Part shown: piece after piece, positions 6,138 through 10,196 of the stretch
Layout of the letters: each line of letters begins with the position of its first letter
Numbering within the stretch: the stretch's first letter is position 1
NCBI GenBank assembly: GCA_045596605.1
Contig: JAZOCR010000129.1
Span: 1 to 10,196, forward strand
Origin: SIG622 sp045596605
Lineage (GTDB): Bacteria; Bacillota; Clostridia; Oscillospirales; CAG-382
DNA length: 10,196 nt
Direction of reading: 5' to 3'
Translations under genes and position numbers: made by a program
Notes under the pieces: model-generated
Seen by the model: only the letters and a program-made list of their open reading frames with translations
Databases searched by the model: none
Told to the model about the DNA's origin: nothing

Positions 6138-6180
6138 GCGCAGTTTGGAATATAACTGCGCTGTTTTCTTTTTTTATTTT
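6138..6180 (+). terminator. Intrinsic terminator after the amidase gene
   Basis: GCGCAGTT (6138-6145) pairs with AACTGCGC (6154-6161) around an 8-nt loop. A T-rich tail (TGTTTTCTTTTTTT) follows, a classic intrinsic terminator 13 nt after the stop codon. Confidence 0.9.
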
Positions 6181-6191
6181 TACATATTTGC

Positions 6192-6220
6192 TTGATTTTT
6201 CCCATCTTTAGTGGTATACT
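6192..6220 (+). promoter_or_regulatory. Extended -10 sigma-A promoter of the amidohydrolase operon
   Basis: TTGATT (6192-6197), a 17-nt spacer and TATACT (6215-6220), preceded by TGG, which gives an extended -10. The start is near 6227. AAGGAAG (6231-6237) lies 6 nt before the ATG, so the leader is very short. Confidence 0.8.
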
Positions 6221-6243
6221 TAAGTGGCGAAAGGAAGTAGAAC

Positions 6244-7056
6244 ATGAAAAAATACAGAATTATAGATGCGCATTGCCATATATATCCGGATAAAATTGCG
6301 GAAAAAGCCTCTCTCAGTACAGGTGTATTTTACGGAATAAATATGAGATACGATGGAAAGGTCAGCACACTTATGCGTCTTGCAGATGAAGCGGATATAT
6401 CAAAATGCCTTGTTCATTCAGTTGCGACAAAACCGGAGCAGGTAGGGAGCATAAACAGATTTATTGCAGATGAGGTACAAAAAAGCAGTGGAAGATTTAT
6501 TGGCTTTGGTGCACTGCATCCTGACAGTAAAAATTTAGATACAGATATAGAGGAGCTGTGTGCTCTTGGTCTTTGCGGAGTAAAGCTTCACCCGGAAATT
6601 CAGGGCTTTGCCCTTGATGACCCGAAGTGCCTTGAAATTTACGATAGAATTTCGGGAAAGCTTCCTCTGCTTATTCACGCAGGGGATAATAGGTACGATA
6701 TGTCAAACCCGGACAGAATTAAAAAGATTCTTGACTCATATCCCGAAATGACGGTAATCGGTGCACATTTTGCAGGTTATTCCGTATGGAAAGAGGCGCT
6801 CGGAACACTTTCAAACTATAGAAATCTTTACGTTGACTGTTCTTCGTCGTTTGCCTTTCTTACAGATGAAGAAATAAAAGAGCTTGTTTACGGCTTTGGC
6901 GTAAGTAGGGTTTTCTTTGGCTCGGACTATCCGATGTGGAATCCCGCAGGGGAGCTTGACAGGCTTTTCTCCCTCGGGCTTTCGGATAAGGAATATGAAA
7001 TGATACTTTCAGGAAACCTTGAAAATCTTCTTAAAATTAAAAGTAAGGAGAAATAA
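6244..7056 (+). CDS. Amidohydrolase family (Amidohydro_2-type) metal-dependent hydrolase
   Basis: A 270-residue TIM-barrel metal hydrolase, cytoplasmic by its lack of a signal peptide. Visible ligands in order are the first-strand motif DAHCHIYP (His10, His12), KLHPEIQGF (His116), LLIHAGDN (His145), IGAHFAGY (His175) and FFGSDYPMW (Asp228). This is the full set expected for the Amidohydro_2 group, which includes decarboxylases such as ACMSD-type enzymes and lactone hydrolases. The length is in the family range. The exact substrate cannot be read from sequence, and enzymes of this group in gut Clostridia are mostly uncharacterised. Its stop is 3 nt from the next gene, whose SD lies inside the last codons here, so the two are translationally linked. 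Confidence 0.9.
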   Translation: MKKYRIIDAHCHIYPDKIAEKASLSTGVFYGINMRYDGKVSTLMRLADEADISKCLVHSVATKPEQVGSINRFIADEVQKSSGRFIGFGALHPDSKNLDTDIEELCALGLCGVKLHPEIQGFALDDPKCLEIYDRISGKLPLLIHAGDNRYDMSNPDRIKKILDSYPEMTVIGAHFAGYSVWKEALGTLSNYRNLYVDCSSSFAFLTDEEIKELVYGFGVSRVFFGSDYPMWNPAGELDRLFSLGLSDKEYEMILSGNLENLLKIKSKEK

Positions 7057-7059
7057 ATT

Positions 7060-7260
7060 ATGGCTGATAAAAACAAAAAAGAGCAACTGACCTCTTGTGA
7101 CCTTTGTCAGTATTACGTTTACGACGATGAGTGTGACTGCTACATATGCGAAATTAATCTTGATGAAGACGAGATGATAAAATTTCTTTCTTCGTCAAAT
7201 GACGCCTGCCCGTATTTCGTGCTGTACGATGAGTATAAAATTGTACGCAAGCAAAACTGA
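7060..7260 (+). CDS. Small Cys-rich acidic protein (DUF6472-like)
   Basis: A 66-residue protein with five to six Cys arranged as CDLC (13-16), CDCYIC (25-30) and CPYF (50-53), separated by an acidic segment (INLDEDEMIKF). From memory this fits the small clostridial family DUF6472, which is of unknown function. The paired CxxC motifs suggest a zinc or iron-sulfur site. AAGGAG at the end of the upstream gene serves as SD. The 3-nt gap puts it in a tight operon with the amidohydrolase, perhaps as a partner or metal-handling subunit, but that is inference. A strong terminator closes the operon. Confidence 0.85.
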   Translation: MADKNKKEQLTSCDLCQYYVYDDECDCYICEINLDEDEMIKFLSSSNDACPYFVLYDEYKIVRKQN

Positions 7261-7277
7261 AATGAATATAGAAAATG

Positions 7278-7312
7278 CACGCAGAGGGAAAGCTTCTGCG
7301 TGTTATTTTTTA
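7278..7312 (+). terminator. Intrinsic terminator of the amidohydrolase operon
   Basis: CACGCAGA (7278-7285) pairs with TCTGCGTG (7295-7302), extendable by two pairs including one G-U, followed by TTATTTTTT. The T-tract runs straight into an exact TATAAT (7311-7316), the only -10-like box near the next gene. That box has no good -35. Confidence 0.88.
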
Positions 7313-7362
7313 TAATACCTTGGCATATAAATCCTATGTGTAAGATATTTGGAGTGAAATAT

Positions 7363-8127
7363 ATGAAATTCAGTATTGTAAAACCTTCGGTTATGATGTA
7401 CAAAACAAGTGACCTTTGCGGCGAGGTGTCAGACGAGCTTCTTTTCGGAACGACTCTTGAGATTATCTCCGAAGATGATACAACGGCATTCTGCCGTACC
7501 GACTACGGATATTGCGGGTATATAAACAGATGGGAAGTATGCGAATGTGACACAGAGGACTGCGGTGAAAGTGAAAAGGTTACGGTATACAGCAGGTGCG
7601 ACCTTCTGCCCGAGCCGGAATACAGACTTGCACCGGTAATGTCGCTTCCGAAGGGAGCAAGAATAAAAATATACAGAAAGTTTGACGGCAGATTTTCTCA
7701 GTGTGTGGTAGGAAGCAAAATTCTTTATATACCGAATTTTGCACTTCTGAAAAAATCTTCGGCAAATATCCGTGAGGATATCGCCGAGACTGCACTTGGT
7801 TATCTTGGTACACCTTACAGATGGGGCGGTAAAAGCGATACGGGAATTGACTGCTCCGGCCTTGTTTTTATGAGCTGTCGTCTTTGCGGACGTGTGGTAT
7901 GGCGTGATTCTGTGCCTTGTGATAGATATGTTCAAAAGATACCGGCTTCTGAGGTTGGTGCAGGAGATATTGCATATTTCGACGGACACGTTGCAGTTAT
8001 GACCGGAAAAGAAACATTTGTACACGCATCAGCTTCAAGGGGAAAGGTGGTATGCGGAAAATTCGGCGACGGTATGCTTTCGGAAAATGATGTAAAGTGC
8101 TTTGCGAGAGTTAAGGAACAATTCTGA
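7363..8127 (+). CDS. SH3-like/NlpC-P60 family peptidase without signal peptide
   Basis: A 254-residue protein starting at the ATG at 7363, chosen because GGAG at 7351-7354 lies 8 nt upstream; earlier in-frame ATGs fall in the preceding terminator. Residues 1-60 and about 70-130 look like two SH3-like beta domains (KPSVMMYKTSDL; VTVYSRCDLLPEP). Residues 137-254 are an NlpC/P60 cysteine peptidase with YRWGGKSDTGIDCSGLVF (Cys164), FDGHVAVMTG (His209) and VHAS (His221). Family enzymes cut the gamma-D-Glu-diamino acid bond in peptidoglycan stem peptides. The double SH3 plus NlpC layout with no export signal recalls cytosolic YkfC-type murein-peptide recycling enzymes. A spore-specific or lysis-released role is the alternative. 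It is rich in Cys outside the active site. Confidence 0.9.
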   Translation: MKFSIVKPSVMMYKTSDLCGEVSDELLFGTTLEIISEDDTTAFCRTDYGYCGYINRWEVCECDTEDCGESEKVTVYSRCDLLPEPEYRLAPVMSLPKGARIKIYRKFDGRFSQCVVGSKILYIPNFALLKKSSANIREDIAETALGYLGTPYRWGGKSDTGIDCSGLVFMSCRLCGRVVWRDSVPCDRYVQKIPASEVGAGDIAYFDGHVAVMTGKETFVHASASRGKVVCGKFGDGMLSENDVKCFARVKEQF

Positions 8128-8142
8128 CATTCCAACAAAACA

Positions 8143-8171
8143 AAAATGTACGGCATGTATCCGTACATTTT
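8143..8171. terminator. Bidirectional terminator between convergent genes
   Basis: AAAATGTACGG (8143-8153) pairs perfectly with CCGTACATTTT (8161-8171) around a 7-nt loop. Both flanks read T-rich in the outgoing direction (TTTT to the right, and TTTTTGTTTTG on the minus strand). It serves the peptidase gene from the left and the AbrB-type gene from the right. Confidence 0.85.
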
Positions 8172-8177
8172 AAGAGT

Positions 8178-8429
8178 TTACCATTCGATAATAGTTTTAA
8201 GGGATTTCAGACATTCTGCGCATACGTATTTGTCATTAAAGGCAATAAGACCATGCTTTGAGCTGCATAGTGCACAGTGCTTTTCCAGCCTTGAAATAAT
8301 TATTTTGTTGTCATCGGATTGAAAAGTAATTTTGTCACCGCAGGAAAGCCCCAGCTCTCTGCGCATATCACGTGGAATTACTACTCGTCCAAGCTCATCT
8401 ATTTGTCTTACAACTTTGTCGGATTTCAT
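8178..8429 (-). CDS. AbrB/SpoVT-family transition-state regulator with C-terminal Cys-pair domain
   Basis: An 83-residue DNA-binding protein. Residues 1-50 are an AbrB swapped-hairpin domain with the family signature DELGRVVIPRDMRRELGL (11-28). Residues 51-83 carry HCALC and YVCAEC (Cys52, Cys55, Cys70, Cys73), a four-Cys zinc-ribbon-like tail often seen in clostridial AbrB proteins. Start: the ATG at 8429 has GGAG 7 nt upstream and begins MKSDKVVRQI; the longer frame has no SD. AbrB-type proteins act as dimers or tetramers controlling the switch to stationary phase and sporulation and often repress themselves. The promoter (8468-8496) lies in a dyad and faces spmA. The exact subgroup, AbrB or another member, is not certain. 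Confidence 0.92.
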   Translation of the reverse strand: MKSDKVVRQIDELGRVVIPRDMRRELGLSCGDKITFQSDDNKIIISRLEKHCALCSSKHGLIAFNDKYVCAECLKSLKTIIEW

Positions 8430-8457
8430 TATCTTTCTCCAAGTATCTGTATTTATT

Positions 8458-8502
8458 TTACAGTAATAATATATCATTACTATTTCTGTAAGTCAACATA
8501 CA
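8458..8502. promoter_or_regulatory. Divergent control region of abrB-like gene and spmA: sigma-A promoter, dyad operator, possible sigma-E -10
   Basis: On the minus strand, TTGACT (8491-8496), 17 nt and TATATT (8468-8473) form a good sigma-A promoter for the AbrB-type gene. Over it lies nested dyad symmetry: TTACAG (8458-8463)/CTGTAA (8486-8491) and AGTAAT (8462-8467)/ATTACT (8476-8481), a plausible auto-repression operator. On the plus strand, CATACAAA (8497-8504) resembles the sigma-E -10 (CATACAAT) for spmA, with a weak -35 (TCAT near 8474) at slightly long spacing. Confidence 0.6.
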
Positions 8503-8558
8503 AAACTTTCCAAGAAGTATACTTTTTGAAAACAATGATAAACAAGGAGAGAAAATTT

Positions 8559-9140
8559 ATGCTCGGAAAAGTATTCGGCGTTCTTACGGCATTGTCATTA
8601 CTGTTTGGAATATTATGCGGCAAAATGTCAGAGGTCTCGGCTGCGGCAACCTCCGGCTGTGTGGAAGCGGTAAAGCTTTCCATATCGCTTTTGGGAGCGA
8701 TGTGCATCTGGAGCGGTGTGGCGAGAGTGCTTGATGCGGCAGGATTTACGGAAGTTCTTAAAAGACTTGTATCTCCGCTTCTTAAAATAGTTTATCCGGA
8801 GAGCTACAAGAAAAATTGCGGTATATCCGAGTGTGCCGCAAATATCAGTGCGAATTTTTTAGGTCTTGGCAATGCCGCACTTCCGCTTGGGATTGATGCA
8901 ATGAAAAGCTTTTCCGAAAACAGCTCGATCGGTAAAGACAAGGCAAGTGACGATATGGTTATGTTTGCTGTTCTTGCAACCACCCCTTTTCAGCTTCTTC
9001 CCACAACTCTTGCTGCAATGCGTGAGGCATCGGGAAGCGCTGCACCTTATGAAATTCTCGTGCCGGTTTGGATATGTGAAATTTTGACAACGGTATTTGC
9101 GGTGGTAGCCTGCAAGCTGCTTGCGAAAGTGTTTCGGTAA
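8559..9140 (+). CDS. spmA: Spore maturation protein A
   Basis: A 193-residue membrane protein of the nucleoside-recognition (Gate) family. The start at 8559 is set by AAGGAGAG 7 nt upstream; the much longer open frame upstream is spurious, since it crosses the abrB-like gene. Hydrophobic helices lie at about 5-20, 34-52, 133-150 and 163-188, and the diagnostic SANFLGLGNAALPLGIDAM is at 97-115. In Bacillus subtilis SpmA and SpmB work together in spore core dehydration, and their loss gives spores with lower heat resistance. Here spmB follows after 16 nt. Two-gene spmAB pairs are usual in spore-forming clostridia, and they also persist in some lineages not known to sporulate, so presence alone does not prove sporulation. 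Confidence 0.95.
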   Translation: MLGKVFGVLTALSLLFGILCGKMSEVSAAATSGCVEAVKLSISLLGAMCIWSGVARVLDAAGFTEVLKRLVSPLLKIVYPESYKKNCGISECAANISANFLGLGNAALPLGIDAMKSFSENSSIGKDKASDDMVMFAVLATTPFQLLPTTLAAMREASGSAAPYEILVPVWICEILTTVFAVVACKLLAKVFR

Positions 9141-9156
9141 AAACAGGGGTGAATAT

Positions 9157-9684
9157 ATGGCGGATAAAATAGGAATATATTCTGTTCCCGTGATAATTAC
9201 TATTGCGGGAATAATACTTTTGTTATCAAACAAAGATTTGTTTTCAGAGTTTCTTCTTGGAGCAAAACAGGGAATGAAAACCTGCGTTGAGATATTACCG
9301 GTTCTTGTAATACTTGTTACTGCTGTAAAAATGTTTTCCGCAAGCGGAGCACTTGATGCTGTATGTAATATATTTGAGGCTCCTTTATCAAAAATAGGAT
9401 TCCCGAAGGAAATTCTACCGGTAATGATTATGCGTCCTATTTCCGGAAGTGCCGCAACGGCAACGATAGGAGAGCTTTTTGAAACAAGCGGTCCTGATAG
9501 CTTTGCCGGAAGATGCGCTTCGGTGATTATGGGTTCTTCCGATACTATCATATATACACTTGCTATATATTTCGGAGCAGTGGGTGTAAAAAAGACAAGA
9601 CACGCACTGCCGGCTTCCTTTCTTACGCTTGTTTTTTGCGCAGTAGTGTCGGTTTTACTCACAAAAATTTTATTTGGGACATAA
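9157..9684 (+). CDS. spmB: Spore maturation protein B
   Basis: A 175-residue membrane protein, partner of SpmA. The ATG at 9157 is preceded by GGGGTGA at 9146-9152; an upstream in-frame start at 9121 would overlap spmA and lacks an SD. Conserved features are the Gate-family RPISGSAATA (93-102) and GSSDTIIYTLAIYFGAVGV (126-144), the latter highly typical of SpmB. Four hydrophobic segments are at about 8-23, 45-60, 122-143 and 152-172. It forms an operon with spmA. No clear intrinsic terminator follows; an imperfect AU-rich stem at 9742-9777 is the only candidate. Confidence 0.95.
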   Translation: MADKIGIYSVPVIITIAGIILLLSNKDLFSEFLLGAKQGMKTCVEILPVLVILVTAVKMFSASGALDAVCNIFEAPLSKIGFPKEILPVMIMRPISGSAATATIGELFETSGPDSFAGRCASVIMGSSDTIIYTLAIYFGAVGVKKTRHALPASFLTLVFCAVVSVLLTKILFGT

Positions 9685-9741
9685 AATAATAAAAAACTTA
9701 CGGATATATGCGAATAAAATGGATATACATCGCTATAATAA

Positions 9742-9777
9742 ATTGTATATTACCCAATACTGTGCGGGGTGTACAAT
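9742..9777 (+). terminator. Imperfect hairpin downstream of spmB (weak)
   Basis: ATTGTATATT (9742-9751) can pair with the segment ending TGTACAAT (9768-9777) using several G-U pairs, plus CC/GG further in. There is no T-run after it, so it is a doubtful terminator. Read-through from spmB into the rRNA promoter region is therefore possible. Confidence 0.2.
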
Positions 9778-9817
9778 AAAATATTTAAAATCATGGTTAA
9801 ATAGTTGAATTTTGCCA

Positions 9818-9846
9818 TTGACAATGGGAATTAAAAGTGATATAAT
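9818..9846 (+). promoter_or_regulatory. rRNA-operon promoter P1 (distal), perfect consensus
   Basis: TTGACA (9818-9823), 17-nt spacer, TATAAT (9841-9846), with TGA directly before the -10 (extended -10). The transcript soon passes an 8-bp hairpin (TTTTGGAA 9856-9863 / TTCCAAAA 9869-9876). It is the most upstream of three promoters in a row. Confidence 0.85.
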
Positions 9847-9926
9847 AAATGTCAGTTTTGGAAGACCTTTCCAAAAAGCATCAATTATGAACTTTCAAAA
9901 TTTTTTGAGATATTATAAAAAAGTAC

Positions 9927-9955
9927 TTGACAAATAAGAAAGTTTGTGATAGAAT
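9927..9955 (+). promoter_or_regulatory. rRNA-operon promoter P2 (middle)
   Basis: TTGACA (9927-9932), 17-nt spacer, TAGAAT (9950-9955), extended -10 TGA. An A/T-rich UP-like region (AAAATTTTTT and TTATAAAAAAG) lies directly upstream. It is 109 nt downstream of P1. Confidence 0.88.
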
Positions 9956-10038
9956 AATTGAGCTGTCCCTCTTTTTTGGTAAAGATTGTGACTTGATGAA
10001 AAAGAATGAAAAAACTTCAGAAAATTTCAAAAAAGTAC

Positions 10039-10067
10039 TTGACAAACAGAAAAAGATGTGATATACT
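10039..10067 (+). promoter_or_regulatory. rRNA-operon promoter P3 (proximal)
   Basis: TTGACA (10039-10044), 17-nt spacer, TATACT (10062-10067), extended -10 TGA, start near 10074. It is 112 nt downstream of P2 and shares with it a duplicated block (AAAAAAGTACTTGACAAA before the spacer and GAGCTG at the start site). Confidence 0.9.
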
Positions 10068-10073
10068 AATCGA

Positions 10074-10196
10074 GCTGCGCAAGTGAGGTAAGTAAATCAC
10101 GGCAGCGAAATTGCACCTTGAAAATTGAACAACAAAAGACGAAAACAAAGCGAAAGAATACTCGAAAATTCCGCAGTTGGAGACAACTGCAAAAAA
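10074..10196 (+). other. Leader of an rRNA operon (16S gene presumably just outside the window)
   Basis: After P3 the transcript begins with a stem (GCTGC 10074-10078/GCAGC 10102-10106, with GTGA/TCAC inside). It then carries ACCTTGAAAATTGAACAAC at about 10115-10133, a phrase typical of clostridial rRNA leaders and spacers. A hairpin follows: GCAGTTG-GAGA-CAACTGC (10173-10190), with a GNRA loop. No ORF or tRNA is present. Three stacked strong promoters plus this leader point to an rrn operon whose 16S starts beyond 10196. Confidence 0.75.

Noticed and set aside
7320..7346. TTGGCA ... TAAGAT promoter before the NlpC/P60 gene
   Set aside because: The spacer is only 15 nt and the start would fall on the Shine-Dalgarno, leaving no usable leader.
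8319..8558. Upstream extension of the spmA reading frame
   Set aside because: It crosses the AbrB-type gene and the divergent promoters. The ATG at 8559 has a strong SD and matches the usual SpmA N-terminus.
8859..9662. Minus-strand open frame of 267 codons across spmA and spmB
   Set aside because: It is a shadow of two well-supported genes on the other strand, with no SD and an implausible composition.
1..10196. CRISPR array, insertion sequence, prophage or defence module
   Set aside because: No regularly spaced repeats, transposase, integrase or defence-type domains appear in any frame. The genes are housekeeping, wall and sporulation functions with uniform base composition.

Overview
The window looks like chromosomal DNA of a low-GC Gram-positive anaerobe, most likely a Clostridia member of the Oscillospirales/Ruminococcus type. 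This is inferred from the AT-rich composition, strong AGGAGG-type ribosome binding sites, near-consensus sigma-A promoters with 17-nt spacers, an HPr kinase/phosphorylase, a CxxC-type L28 protein, SpmA/SpmB, and an rRNA-type leader at the right edge.

Layout. At 1-800 there is a likely partial gene tail, a small two-helix membrane protein, then a compact structured element at 624-740 (candidate ncRNA) and a strong terminator. At 860-1284, on the minus strand, lies rpmB (ribosomal protein L28) with its own terminator, a long leader and a promoter backed by phased A-tracts. At 1427-5305 are hprK, a ROK-family glucokinase behind a perfect sigma-A promoter, and two unrecognised, probably co-transcribed proteins. 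At 5315-6180 is an Amidase_3/SH3b protein whose Shine-Dalgarno lies inside a terminator-like hairpin. At 6192-7312 is a two-gene operon: an Amidohydro_2-type metal hydrolase and a small Cys-rich protein. At 7363-8127 is an SH3-like/NlpC-P60 peptidase with no signal peptide, followed by a convergent bidirectional terminator and a minus-strand AbrB-type regulator. At 8559-9684 are divergent spmA and spmB. At 9818-10196 are three tandem extended -10 promoters and the leader of what is almost certainly an rRNA operon starting just beyond the window.

How the genes fit together. hprK and glucokinase form a sugar-phosphorylation and carbon-catabolite-control pair. The middle and right parts lean toward cell-wall remodelling and sporulation: two wall hydrolases without export signals, an AbrB-type transition-state regulator, and the spore maturation genes spmAB. 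The sequence shows no CRISPR, IS, phage module or tRNA. The points most worth a second look are the 117-nt structured element (624-740), the terminator/Shine-Dalgarno hairpin (5315-5362), the amidase lacking its first zinc histidine, the dyad over the abrB-like promoter facing spmA, and the three-promoter rRNA array.
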